In this document: positions 11,101 to 21,100 of the stretch, piece after piece
Layout: each line of letters opens with the position of its first letter
Numbering within the stretch: the stretch's first letter is position 1
Assembly (NCBI RefSeq): GCF_048771995.1
Contig: NC_133032.1
Span: 30,467,501 to 30,531,500, forward strand
Source: Taeniopygia guttata
Lineage: Eukaryota > Chordata > Aves > Passeriformes > Estrildidae
Length of the DNA: 64,000 nucleotides
Reading direction: 5' to 3'
Notes under the pieces: generated by a model
What the model was told of the DNA's origin: nothing
Seen by the model: the letters and a program-made list of their open reading frames with translations, nothing else
Databases searched by the model: none
Translations under genes and position numbers: made by a program

Positions 11101-12221
11101 ACATGAACAACAAAGGCACACAAAGGGAAACCAGAGAATAGAAAAGGAAATACCCAAACCATTCACAAGGAAAGGCAATCAAGCCTATGCATAGAATTTC
11201 CTTTCTCAGAATAAATTGTTCTTGGCGAAAGACCAGAGGTGCTTTCAAAACTTTCCCACCAGTGAACATGTTTGCAGACACACTGACAGTCCAGGGACAT
11301 TTTGAAAGCAAGTTCTTCGTGGGGTTAAAGTCCAAATCCTTCATTCATGATGTGCAAGTCACATACCACTAACACTAACACAGACATGGGAAAGAGGGTG
11401 ATGCTCACAGCCTGGTACTCATCTCTTTTGTTACCACGTGAGCACTGAATTTAAGTGCTGCTTTTTAGAGCACTCCACAGGCAAAGGCCTCATGACCACA
11501 AGAAGTCAATTCAGATTCTGTTGTCCTTTTATGAACCCCAAGGGGATCCCTGCTCCAGAACTTACCAGCATCTGTTGATGATGTTTTCCAACTTCATACC
11601 CTCCATAGTGTAAGACAGCAGGCTCAGCCTGTACAACTCTGCTCCTCTGACATTCTGAATAAATCTCTATAGATCACAAAACAGGGGGGAAAAAGAGACC
11701 AGAAACACACATGAGTAGTACGTACATTGAAGCAGTCTAGTTATACTGATTTATTATCAAGGAAAAATTAAAAATATATTATTTCTCCTTTTAAGCAAGC
11801 ATGAATTTATAAATGGAAAGTTATGGCACCACCCACTACCCCAGCAGATCCATGATCCTGCCACCAGTTCATCTCTTGGCATCATGGCTTCAACAAGCCA
11901 CCCAAAACTTTAGGGTCAGCTAGGATCATCACAGCCACTATTTCTTTCCTGACTACCCCTCCCATGATTTGGGCCCTCAGGAAGCTGCAATTTAAGCAAC
12001 GGGACGGGAGTTGCAAAGAAAATAACAGCTAAGTGTGTCCTAGAATTGCCACAAGGTTGGGAACAGTCAGAGAGCAGGAACTTACTTGATTCCAGCAGGT
12101 GATTGGGGACGGCATGTCTTTTTGTAGGTTCCTCCACAAGGCTGCTCAGGACACTGGGTACTTTCTTCAAGGACCCACGTGTGACCTTGATGTCTGAGGA
12201 GGCTGACTGAACCAGGTCCAT
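2040..12221 (-). CDS. CFAP221: CFAP221 (PCDP1), 5' part, 13 coding exons
   Basis: Cilia- and flagella-associated protein 221 belongs to the C1d projection of the axonemal central pair; the Chlamydomonas homologue FAP221 binds calmodulin, and loss in mouse causes primary ciliary dyskinesia (established knowledge). Thirteen exons join without a phase conflict: 12221-12086, 11666-11566, 10625-10539, 10432-10337, 9453-9353, 7262-7159, 6242-6083, 5655-5535, 5448-5337, 5117-5009, 4276-4189, 3085-2996 and 2135-2040. Together they give 467 codons, against roughly 840 residues in human. Residues about 46-262 form the MSP/ASH-like beta-sandwich region and match the human protein closely ([47 protein letters not shown]). 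The later part is charged and helical. The start is the ATG at 12221, because it opens the frame leading into [18 protein letters not shown]. The remaining exons lie beyond position 1. Confidence 0.95.
2996..3085 (-). CDS. CFAP221: CFAP221 coding exon 12
   Basis: Thirty codons reading [20 protein letters not shown] and [10 protein letters not shown]; compare human LDRGDPILDEEFQRLKTEVS. Acceptor ATTAG, donor GTTTGT, phase 0 both sides. Confidence 0.9.
4189..4276 (-). CDS. CFAP221: CFAP221 coding exon 11
   Basis: Completes the Trp codon of the previous exon and reads [20 protein letters not shown], then RQREEEQYK; compare human QVHLGKDPMSFKLKKELTEE. Acceptor TGCAG, donor GTTAGC, ends in phase 0. 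Confidence 0.9.
4475..4630 (-). mobile_element. CR1 LINE fragment (old)
   Basis: Antisense CR1 3' end of another subfamily: AATCATTAAGGTTGGAAA, then a block like 'CATTAACCTAACACTGCC' and 'CACTAAACTATGTCC'. Strongly diverged, so old. It lies in the CFAP221 intron between coding exons 10 and 11. Confidence 0.75.
5009..5117 (-). CDS. CFAP221: CFAP221 coding exon 10
   Basis: Reads [19 protein letters not shown] and [14 protein letters not shown], matching human DQGTEISKTRQMKEALFEQKVRQDI. The acceptor used is TGTAG at 5118-5119. The donor GTAAG abuts a duplicated 14-base AT-rich motif in the intron. Confidence 0.9.
5337..5448 (-). CDS. CFAP221: CFAP221 coding exon 9
   Basis: Reads [20 protein letters not shown] and [17 protein letters not shown], almost identical to human [31 protein letters not shown]. 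Acceptor CATAG, donor GTAAAG, phase 0 in and phase 1 out. Confidence 0.95.
5535..5655 (-). CDS. CFAP221: CFAP221 coding exon 8
   Basis: Forty codons, basic and less conserved: [19 protein letters not shown], then [17 protein letters not shown]. Length and position match the human linker ending in PQKVK. The donor is GTGTGA, weaker than its neighbours. A long T-run in the plus strand lies just inside the intron. Confidence 0.8.
6083..6242 (-). CDS. CFAP221: CFAP221 coding exon 7
   Basis: The longest coding exon in the window. It carries [34 protein letters not shown] and [15 protein letters not shown], the end of the ASH-like domain. Acceptor CACAG, donor GTATGT, enters phase 1, leaves phase 2. 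Confidence 0.95.
6712..6775 (+). mobile_element. CR1 3' tail remnant
   Basis: Short sense remnant ending in CTTTCCCAACCTAAGTGATT and two copies of the ATTCTATGATACTATGATT-type tail octamer. Only the last few dozen bases of a CR1 are recognisable; it could also be a SINE tail derived from CR1. Confidence 0.55.
7159..7262 (-). CDS. CFAP221: CFAP221 coding exon 6
   Basis: Reads [19 protein letters not shown], then [17 protein letters not shown], matching human [16 protein letters not shown]. Acceptor TTTCAG, donor GTACAC (a weak but GT donor). Enters phase 2, leaves phase 1. Confidence 0.93.
7263..9352 (-). other. CFAP221 intron 5
   Basis: AT-rich intron between coding exons 5 and 6. Nothing beyond short unsupported ORFs was recognised. 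Confidence 0.6.
9353..9453 (-). CDS. CFAP221: CFAP221 coding exon 5
   Basis: Reads [18 protein letters not shown] and then [15 protein letters not shown]. Donor GTGAG, leaves in phase 2. The acceptor is TTTGCAG, and its upstream polypyrimidine tract is a TTTG microsatellite (see separate entry). A CR1 copy begins about 55 bases further into the intron. Confidence 0.93.
9457..9479. repeat. (CAAA)n microsatellite at splice acceptor
   Basis: About six CAAA units on the plus strand, starting four bases outside CFAP221 coding exon 5. Read on the minus strand it is (TTTG)n running straight into the CAG acceptor. Confidence 0.9.
9508..9915 (-). mobile_element. CR1 LINE fragment, about 400 bp
   Basis: The longest CR1 copy in the window, antisense. 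It starts at ATCATAGAATTGTATCATG and contains AACCTTAAAGATCATCCAGT, GGCAGGGACACTTTGCAC, CTGGCCTTGAAC, 'TCTAACCTAAATGTCC' and 'CCAGGCTGAACAGCCCCAAC'. 5'-truncated; no open reading frame survives. Confidence 0.92.
10337..10432 (-). CDS. CFAP221: CFAP221 coding exon 4
   Basis: Thirty-two codons with [20 protein letters not shown] and [12 protein letters not shown], nearly identical to human. Acceptor TTCTAG, donor GTGAGG, phase 0 at both ends. Confidence 0.95.
10539..10625 (-). CDS. CFAP221: CFAP221 coding exon 3
   Basis: Twenty-nine codons containing [18 protein letters not shown] and YFQIKY, matching the human [24 protein letters not shown]. Acceptor CTACAG, donor GTAAGT, phase 0 at both ends. 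Confidence 0.92.
11566..11666 (-). CDS. CFAP221: CFAP221 coding exon 2
   Basis: Reads [16 protein letters not shown], then [17 protein letters not shown], matching the human PGIIHFGGYQVEKQHQQIL region. Acceptor CTATAG, donor GTAAG, enters in phase 1 and leaves in phase 0. This is the start of the first MSP/ASH-like beta sandwich. Confidence 0.9.
12086..12221 (-). CDS. CFAP221: CFAP221 coding exon 1
   Basis: Begins [13 protein letters not shown] and carries [19 protein letters not shown], the conserved N-terminal CFAP221 block. The donor is GTAAG (CTTAC on the plus strand at 12081-12085), leaving phase 1. The open frame runs upstream only from a GTG, so the ATG at 12219-12221 is taken as the start. 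A weak acceptor-like TTTTAG lies about 30 bases upstream, so a separate 5' UTR exon is likely. Confidence 0.85.
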
Positions 12222-13702
12222 GTTAGGACAGAAATAGGCTCCCAATGGCACTAAAATTCTTCAGTGCCTGTGGTCAGATAAAAACAACATAATGATCAAA
12301 ATACCTTTTTTCACACTGGTACTGTCTGCTGTCTAAAACTGCCTAAAAACATTTAGGAGAAGGAGCTACATTTTTTCCCCTGCTGAAGTAGATTACTCTG
12401 TGTGTGCTAAGTACAAGGAGAGAAGGATTCCGGAAAACCTTGCTCCCACTGCAAGGACTAGCACTTTGGGCATCTGTTCTAGAAGACTTGTGGGGACATT
12501 TGCCTTTCAGGTCTGTGTATAACATCTCTGTCTTCCTTCATGTCCCCCAGCAGAGAGGAAGAAAGCAGGTTCTGTTAATTCCACTATCTGAACTGATTTC
12601 TGCAGACATGTTTTTTCAATCTCTCCTGGGTGTTTGAGTTGTTAACTTGCAGATTATTTTTAATTTTTAGATATTATTATGAGGGATAAGAAATCTGGCA
12701 TTTGAATATTTAGTTTGGATAGCATCATCTGGGTCATTTGTTCAGAGAAGATAACTGTAAACACACGGGCATTCAGATCCTGTGTTAAGTGTGCAGAGTT
12801 ATCAGAACATAAACTTCTCTAATGACAAGTGCAAATTCTACATAATAAAGACACCAGGCATGATCCATCCACCAGAAATTATCTTCATAAATAGAGCACA
12901 CAGAGTCCTTGGCTCTTGGATGAACTGAAGAACTGCATGGAGACAAAGACACAATACTTCTGGAACAAATACTGAATTCAAAAGCCATGCTGGGATTATC
13001 AGCCCTCAAGCAGGCAGCACTCAACAGTTTCAAAATTTAATCACTATCTCCTCCATTACATTTTATAGTCTCATCTCTGGTATTTGTCTGATTTTCCAGT
13101 CTGCTTTAGATCTTTCAGGCACAACTTGAGAGGTGCTTCAAGCTCATAAAGTGCTGTTTTGATCTATGGTTTTGTACAGTATTAAACAATAAATAAGCAA
13201 GAAGCTTAAAATAATGTTGTACTAGGACCCTGGACTTCATAATATTTTCCACTCAATAATACTGAGCACAAATTTTCCACTCACAAGAGAAAACCTGTAA
13301 GAGAAGCTGCATTATTGTGCACAACAGTACATTTCTTCTGATGTAGCAAGACCAAACTCAGACAAAAACACTGCAAAAAACAATTCTAAACATAAGGATA
13401 AGGCTTACATTTTTTCCACTTGTGTTCTTTAATTTATACCACTGCCACCCTACTTCTCCTGGTCAGCATTCTGCATCAGGAATGCAAGGTTGGAAAAGGT
13501 GTAGGCAGACATAAGTCTCCTCAAAGGATTCCTGGTATAACCTTTTCAATAATTTACGGTGATGATGCCAACATGGCTCACCAACTTCAATAATACACTG
13601 CATGTTGCTCAGAGGGCTAATACAAGACAAATCCTTACGGTCCTGGAATGTCGTAATACCTGATGTTCTTAAATTTCCCACGACAGCTGTGTCTTTCGAG
13701 AC

Positions 13703-13736
<34 letters not shown>

Positions 13737-13955
13737 GCCACAAAGAGAGTTGTGAAACCCTGGGAGCCCGCGACAAAACTCACCCCGAACGCCCTCAGAC
13801 CAGGTTACCGCCCTTCTCCTTGTCACTGGGGCTTTCTAATCCCTTCTGGTGTCTCGGAGCTGCTCGCACACCTCACCACACCGAAGGACGCGGTGCAAAG
13901 CCATTACAGCTGCGAGAGGCTGAAAAGGCATCGCTGTGAACACAGCCCGTACCTG
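12222..13955 (-). other. Probable CFAP221 5' UTR intron
   Basis: Sequence between the first coding exon and the CpG-rich presumed promoter. It contains a (TG)15 microsatellite. On the minus strand a GTACGG donor (plus-strand GTACC context at 13950-13955) follows GCGGCAG, a candidate end of a non-coding first exon. This is inference; no transcript data are available. Confidence 0.4.
13705..13734. repeat. (TG)15 microsatellite
   Basis: Thirty uninterrupted bases of TG dinucleotide, between the CFAP221 promoter and its first coding exon. Likely length-polymorphic. Confidence 0.98.
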
Positions 13956-13980
13956 CCGCTGCCACAGCCCTCAGCCCCAG

Positions 13981-14336
13981 GGAGCCCCAGCAGAGCCCCG
14001 CTCCCCCGTCAGCCCTTCCCGAGCCCGGCACAGCCCCGCTCCCCCTGTCAGCCCACCCCGAGCCCGGCACAGCCCGGTTGCCCCCTCAGCCCTCCCCGAG
14101 CCCGGCACAGCCCGGTTGTCCCCTGAGCCCTCCCCGAGCCCGGCACAGCCCGGTTGTCCCCTGAGCCCTCCCCGAGCCCGGCACAGCCCGGTTGCCCCCT
14201 CAGCCCTCCCGGAGCCCGGCACAGCCCGGTTGCCCCCTCAACCCACCCGGAGCCCGGCACAGCCCGGTTGCCCCTCCCCGAGCCCGGCACAGCCCGGTTG
14301 TCCCCTCAGCCCTCCCCGAGCCCGGCACAGCCCGGC
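13981..14336. repeat. 38-bp GC-rich minisatellite
   Basis: About nine head-to-tail copies of a 38-base unit beginning GAGCCCGGCACAGCCCGGTT and ending in CCCTCCCC. Copies differ by single substitutions (GTCCCCTGAG versus GCCCCCTCAG) and one is shortened near 14269-14280. The first unit at 13981-14020 is the most diverged. The array is within the CpG-rich presumed promoter or first exon of CFAP221 and produces spurious Pro/Ser/Ala-rich ORFs in several frames. Confidence 0.95.
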
Positions 14337-14366
14337 CCGGCCCTGCCCTCACGGCGGCCCCGGGCG

Positions 14367-14379
14367 GTCGCTCGGCAAC
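14367..14379. promoter_or_regulatory. RFX X-box-like motif
   Basis: GTCGCTCGGCAAC fits the X-box pattern GTNRCC, spacer of 0-3, RGYAAC with one mismatch in the left half and a 1-base spacer. RFX factors drive ciliary genes, and CFAP221 is one, so the location is fitting. Motif match only. Confidence 0.5.
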
Positions 14380-14450
14380 GGGGCAGCGGCGCTGGGCAGC
14401 ACCACTCGCGGCTGGGCTGGACGGGATCCCCACAGCGGCATTCCAGCTCC

Positions 14451-17400
14451 TCTGACGGTGAAAGTACAAAAAAAAAAAAGAGAGTAAAAAAGCAACTCTT
14501 TTTTTTCTTTTCTTTTTTGTTTTCTTTCCTCCCCAGTAAGCGTCGTTTTCAGGACTTCCAGTGCGGCCACAGACAGAGCACTTCTTTCCCTTTAAAAACT
14601 CTCATCTATTAACACCTGAATTGTTCTTACTTAAAACAGACTTTGAAAGGTTTATTATAATATTATTTTTTTTAAACCCTCTCTTTCTCTTTCCCTCCCT
14701 TCTCCTTTCCCTTCCCCACTTTTATGTCTTGCTTTCAGCATTAAAGAGCCATCCCTTGGAAAGTACTCCTGGAAAACTTTCTTCACTGTATTTTTCATAT
14801 CACACATAAATTGTGAGGGTTTTTTACCTAAATGGGTACAGAGGAGAAGGGAAAGCAAAAAAAGCAAAGTTTTCTTTCTGTTTTCCTTTCTCCTTCAGAC
14901 AGGTGATCTGGATTAAGAATAAAATAATTTACTTTCAGTTTTTCTAACGCAAGGCTAAAATGTGTCCAAAAGTAGTGCGACATTCATTTTGAATAAAAAC
15001 ATAATCACGAAAAGCTTCAGATCATGAAATTCAGATTCCAGAACATAGTTCCCGTACTTAGTAAGATGTAATTGCTTATGGTTAGAAAAAACTATTTCTA
15101 TACCCTTGACATGATTCTTAAATATAGGCTTAATATAGAAAGCCAGAATTATTTCTACAAGGAGTTTTTTCCTTACATATTCTAAGAATAAAATTGTTCA
15201 TCTTCAGTTTTTCTAACATAGAAGTAAAATAGAGCATATTTCTCTTCACAATTCACATGTACAGCAGTTTGTTTGGACAGTGATAGCTGAGTGCAAACCA
15301 AAAACCATGTCTGCTTCCACATCAGAGGGTCTAAACATGATGCACTTCTGGAGAAACACTATGTAAAGTTTCCTGGGAAGCAGCAAATGAGTGGAAAGGT
15401 AGGTGAAAAGAGTGGGTTATCAGCCAACAAACCTTCAGATTTCCTGAAGGCTGCTATAAATAAAGAATGTTAACCAGGGTTTAAATAGGTGATTCTTGCC
15501 TCAGTTTTGTCTCTGTATTCCAAATGTCAGATGAAAAATATGTGGCTTGATTGTCAAGCTGTAGTAAAGTCATGGTAAACAATTTAATTATTTAGCAAAG
15601 GGAGAAAATGTAGTTGTTTCAAGCACTAATGGAATTTTAAAGTATTAATAAATAAAGATTTACAATTGAAGTTGGTTAGTGTTTGACAAGTAAACAATCC
15701 TACAATCAGAATAGTACAAAGCAATTTCTTTTATTTAATCCTAAAGTTAAAGTGAAAAGTCTTTTGAAATGGAGTGAACAAATTCAGATGTTTCTTTCCT
15801 GGTTTAGGCATCAGACTTGAAAGAAATTCCAGCTGTGACATATTTACAAGGGGTATGCAGAGTAGGTATAAAAGCAAATGCACACAGCTATTGCTTAACT
15901 AAACAAGCATCTCATTTGGGGCTCTGTGAATTCTTGGTAATAATTCTTTGTAGTCTGCTGCTGCTGCTGTTCGGTTTCCCAACTCTCCCTGTCTGTCCCA
16001 CTGGGCTGACACCTGCTGTGAGTCAAGCAATGGTTTGCACAGGTGAGAATCTCCCAGGTTTTATTTTGCATCCATCTTCTTTCAAACACTGAGCCTGCAC
16101 GTGCATAAAATGGGAGGATCATGAAATATTAATTCACAGTGCTGGTGTTTAAATCCAGCATTGACTCTCCAGACTCCTGGGCCTATTTTGGAAAAAGCAC
16201 CACACTCCAAAATACATTCAGAAGCAAAGCTCTCTCAATTACAGAAATGCAAGAAACAGTGCTGGCTTTCAGGGGAAGATGCTGCAATATGAATGGAATA
16301 ATAAAATATTCCTTCAGCCAAAGGAAGAGAGAGAAGGACTTGGCACCCCACCGAGATGATGCAGCACTGTCAGTGTGGTTTCTTCAGACTACTACAGCGA
16401 CCATTGTCTGTCTGCCTCTCAGACCCCCTCTCAACAGTTTGTTTAACCCTTTGATATTTTCAACCAAACTCTGTGGGGAAGGAGATGTCTTCAAGAAATG
16501 AAAATCACTACAAGTTTAGTGTGGACTGGGCAAGGAAGACTGAAGGATTTGCCGTTTGGGGGGGAAAGGATGCTGTGTGAGTATGATGGATGAGCAGGAC
16601 AGCGCCAGTGTGGGGTTAATCAAATGCTGCCATTTGCCTGACTGCTGCTCTCTGTGGGGAGAGATGAGGGTGGTGTGCCGGGCAAGAGGGAGCATTGCAA
16701 CTCGGCAATCTTCATGAGCACGTATAGAGATGAACTGGAGTCAGGACGGGCATGGAAAGGGCAACACTTGTTAGGCAACCCAAATTCCTTCATTGTGCTG
16801 CACAGTGGATGACTTTAATCTAATGTCAGGATTTTCAATGCACAGGCAATTAGCCACATATTTATCCTAGTCATTGACTTTACTGGTAAACGTGGAGTAC
16901 ATCCGTGTTCTGGGCAGCCCTTCATTAAATTTGACTTGTCTGGTGGTGGCAAATTGAAATAAGTGGTAAAAGATGTTTTCAGACAAGCTGAGGACTGTTG
17001 TGCTTTGAGAAAGAGCACTGGTACACAGTGCAAACTTTGGCTCTTTTTTTGAAGCTGTATACAGTATTGTGCTAGAAGTGAATGTGACCAGGAGTGCCTG
17101 CCTTGGCAGCTGGGAGCTCACACCCAGCTAAGCACACAGCCCCTTTACAATAGTTTTGCCACAGAAACAAAGCCAGGAACAACAAAGAGTGCTCTGCTGA
17201 CAGGTGAGGGGACTGCCAAGGAACTGTTTTTGGGAAACCCAGGATGTCTGAAATCTACATCCGAGCAACGAAGTACCAGTGGGATCCAAATGCAATGATA
17301 CCTACCAGTCTATAGCATTAGTATGAAATACAGACTGGCTGTTTTTTCAGATGCCAGAAGATGAAGAGGATGAAATCTAGGGAGTATTTAGGGACAATAG

Positions 17401-18114
17401 ATGAAATCTGTTGGAGTCTTCTCTGGAAGGGAAGAGCAGATTCACTGTTTATCCCAGACTAGAAGTTGTCTTCGGGTCTGGCAGCTGTGCTCAGCTGCGC
17501 TTGGTGGGACAGGCAGGCAGGGCTCTGCTCCTTCCTGAATTCTGTCTCTCAGGGATGTGTGCTCCCTGTGGGAAGCATGTGCAGAGCTATTGAGAGCAGA
17601 AGCAGAGCAGGCAGCCCGAAGGACATTACTCCAACTCGGTTTCTCAGCAGAGCACTTATTCCAGGTCTGTACTTCCCCTTGATTGTTTGCCCCTGCCATT
17701 GCGGAGCTGACATCTTGCAGGGGAGCACTGCTTGGTCCCTTATCGTAGGAGCATGAGGAATGATCATTGCCCAGCGACACCCATCGATAACAGTGAATAA
17801 TAGTCAGGAAGGGAGGCAGACAACAGCAGGAACATGCTCAAGAGAGGTGCTGTAATTCTCGGGACAGGACGCTTCTGCAGAGGAGGAGGAGAGTTGCGGG
17901 GTGGACGGGAGGGGGGTTCCTGTCACTGTTGATGCTCTCTAGAGCTCAGCAGCTGGAGAGAAACATTGGCTAAGGATGGTCAAAGCTGGGAAAGGAAAAA
18001 AGCAAGGAGGGAAAAGGTTGAAGTGAAAAGAGCTAGGAGCCACGCTGGAGAGCATACAAATAGCCTGCTGACCTCTGATGCATGAGGGATGAAGAAAACA
18101 GACTGTGACTGACT
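14451..18114. other. Intergenic spacer CFAP221-SCTR (divergent)
   Basis: AT-rich unique sequence between the two divergently oriented genes. It includes a pyrimidine-rich run at about 14680-14720. No repeat family or exon was recognised. The SCTR transcription start and 5' UTR must lie in its right part, but no clear TATA box or CpG island marks them. Confidence 0.55.
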
Positions 18115-18156
18115 ATGTGGACCATCTGGGTGATCTTCTGGATTTCAACTGTCCCG
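18115..18156 (+). CDS. SCTR: SCTR coding exon 1 (signal peptide)
   Basis: ATG followed by a hydrophobic stretch, [14 protein letters not shown], then donor GTAGGT in phase 0. A typical short signal-peptide exon, shorter than the human one. An upstream ATG at 18081-18083 opens a short ORF that ends at a TGA before this start. Confidence 0.8.
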
Positions 18157-21100
18157 GTAGGTGCTCAGATCTATTTATTTCCGTTTGCATGGAATCACTT
18201 GTTGAGTAATGCTGAGCACCTCTATTCCATGAAGTTGTGGTGTCTCTGTTTAAAAAGATCTATGTAGAACCTGGGATTTTTAAATTTTCTTCTTGCTTCT
18301 GCTGCTTCCTGCACTAACTGACAGTGGCCAGATGACTAGATGCTGGATGCCTCAGTTTCCCCACCTTTATAAAGACTGAAGTGTTACTAACTCACTCTGA
18401 CAAACACAGCAGGTGCTGTGATGAAGGAGAAAAGATTTCACTCATTCAGAGAAGCTTTACTGATTTACACCAGCAATCAATACCTTAAGGGGCAATGCCC
18501 ACATCTAGCAGTGCCTCCCTGGACTCAGATTGAAGGAATGTGAAGCGATGTTTGTACCACAAAGTTTGTCTTCTTTTTTTTTTTAGCTTTATCACTTTAC
18601 TGAGATTTATGTCGCAGATTGTCACTGCTGAGCTCCAGGTGCTTGGATCAGTCAGAAAGGAGAGTGGAACCTGGGATGTGATCTCCAGGTGCTGCTCAGG
18701 TTATTCAGATTTTGAATGCATATAAAACAAGGGGTGAAGTCTAGCTTGGGTGTGAGAAGTTAGGAAAGGATCAAATCACTGTTTCATTGCAACAAATGGA
18801 AAAATCAATTTATTTGTCCCAGCAGAGGATTTGGCTCTGACTGTGAGAAAACCTGAGCTCTGCCTAGACATTTTAATTGCAGAGTGAATACAATCTTCAA
18901 ACCTTTTGCCTTTTGATCATCTTCTGCAATAAAAATTGTGACTGTGATGGTTTTCTTGTAATTTTGGTTATTCTTAGTACTACCTAAAGGACTCTGTAAA
19001 CAGATGTCATTGCTCAGGGTGTCCCTAAGAGCACCTCCTTTTATTGGTTCTTCTAATCTTTCAAACGTGTTTTGAGTTTGCCAGGCATCTTGCTCCTTAA
19101 ATCCTCTTATTATACTAAATCCATTTATGTTAAAATGAAATGGCTGTGAATTCTGGATAATGTTTAGATTCATTCATTTCACACTTCTAAAACTGTGTTG
19201 GCTGTTGCTATCAATATTGCAGCTTTTTGCCCATTCTTGATATCTATTTATCACAGTTATCTCTGTTTGGAGTGGGTTTTGTATCTGTCTTTAAACAAAA
19301 TATGAAGAGATCTTTCTCTCTGTCCTGGTTTCAGATGGGACAGAGTTAATTATCCTTTTAGTAGCTGGTGAAGTGTCAAGGAGATCACAACTGTTTCAGG
19401 GAACTGTTTAGGAAGAGACATAGAAACTGCACGTAGAGGAGCCCCTTTTCCTCCTCCTTCTCAAGCAGCAGGGGCAGGCTGTTTGCTCCCACTTGAGGAT
19501 GGTAAACACGAGTGAGACTGAGCACAGCTGGTGGCAGAGTGGGGTTATCCGGCCACGCCATGGGAAGTGGATTTCACATCGCTCTGCAAACATCCAAGCA
19601 CTCATACCCAGCCTGCTCCCTCAGATGCCAGTGTTGGCATAGACAGCCTCAGGGACAGGGTGGGTGGAAAACAAGGTGTTTAAACCCACACCTGGAAGCT
19701 CTCTGCTTTCCCTGGGTTTAACATCCTGTTAGCTGCACATCTATTCCCAGAAGTGGTATCCAGCTGATTAGAAGAATAGTGTGGACATCACTCTGTGGGG
19801 TAAAACAGTAATTGTAAGGCACTACCCATGCTGTACTCCTGCTTGAGCAACACATTTAGTATAAGAAAGTAATGCTGTATCAGATCATCAGGGTGATCTT
19901 CACAGCTGGGTGTGCTAAAAGTGTGTGGCCTCACTCTAGCCATAAAGAAACAACACATAATTTAAACATTTCTAAAATAAAAACTTCCTTAGTACCCACA
20001 TTTCTCAAAGGAAAATAGTGCCCACACAATGTAGAGGCTTTTTTAAGATGGAGTATTCCTCTGTTTCTGAGATCACTGCTAACATGATTCCTAGAATTTA
20101 TTTTTACATATGTTCAGTATCATCTTAACACCCTATATACAAATCAGACTGGTTATGTTGGACACTTCAAATGCTCAGCATTCAGATCCTGGCATCAGAA
20201 TAGTGTTTCTTTCATATAAAGCCTTTACACATGTGATTCCAGAGAATTTATTATATTGTCCAAAACCAGGTGATTTCTAGTTCATTTATTTCATGACACA
20301 CAAAGACAAGGGTGAAGGAAACTGAAGTTAAACACAAGTTTACACAGCAGACCAATTAGATGAGGTACAATACACTGCTGAAAAGATCAAACTTTGTTCA
20401 GAGATACAATACTCAAAATATTTCCAGGCACAATAGTGGGAATATGGTCTCTAATGTCTGGTACGCTAAAATTTAATTGTAGAAAAGTAATAGTTCTCAT
20501 TACAAGGTTTTCAGGGATTGTTCTTTCTCCCAAATCTAATCTGAAAGTGATCAGCAATACTACAAGATTTATTAGGTTGAGCAGTAATGTGATGCTGCTG
20601 GGTTAACTTTCTTGAACAAAGAACATAAACAAATTCTATCTGATATTTTTCAACTAACAGAGCTTGATGACTGGCTTCTAATCTCTTCATTATGTATGTA
20701 CATACATATGCATTTATATATATGAACATAAAAGTTCCATAGTGAAAATTTATAGAGATTTTGGGTTTCTCCATTAGAAAGAAATTGTCTAATTTATTAT
20801 AATGGGCATCCACTTATATTCAGGTTTCTTGTGTCAAAAAGAATAGACACTTCTAAAAATAACTTTTACCCTGCAAAGGGTAAAAATACTTTTTTTCTGA
20901 ATAATGTAACTGTTAAGACCATGTCCTGCAAATAATTTTGTAATGATTTTCAGTATTTGTCATTTTAATGGTCTGTAGCTGTTTGGTTTTTTAACTCGTT
21001 TTGGTCCAGCTGCATAAAACATAAACACACATTTAATTGCTACAGTAGGATTGAGTGGACACTAACATTTCCACATGGTTTTATGAGAAAGGAGGATGAG

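Larger units (their letters stand above)
13930..14450 (-). promoter_or_regulatory. CpG-rich presumed CFAP221 promoter
   Basis: The only GC- and CpG-rich block upstream of CFAP221 coding exon 1, with sharp boundaries to AT-rich DNA at about 14450. It contains the minisatellite and an RFX X-box-like motif. The start site cannot be placed from sequence alone. Confidence 0.6.

Noticed and set aside
13602-14612. Proline-rich ORFs of 150-183 codons at the CFAP221 CpG island
   Set aside because: Direct translation of the 38-bp minisatellite in different frames; no start context or conservation.
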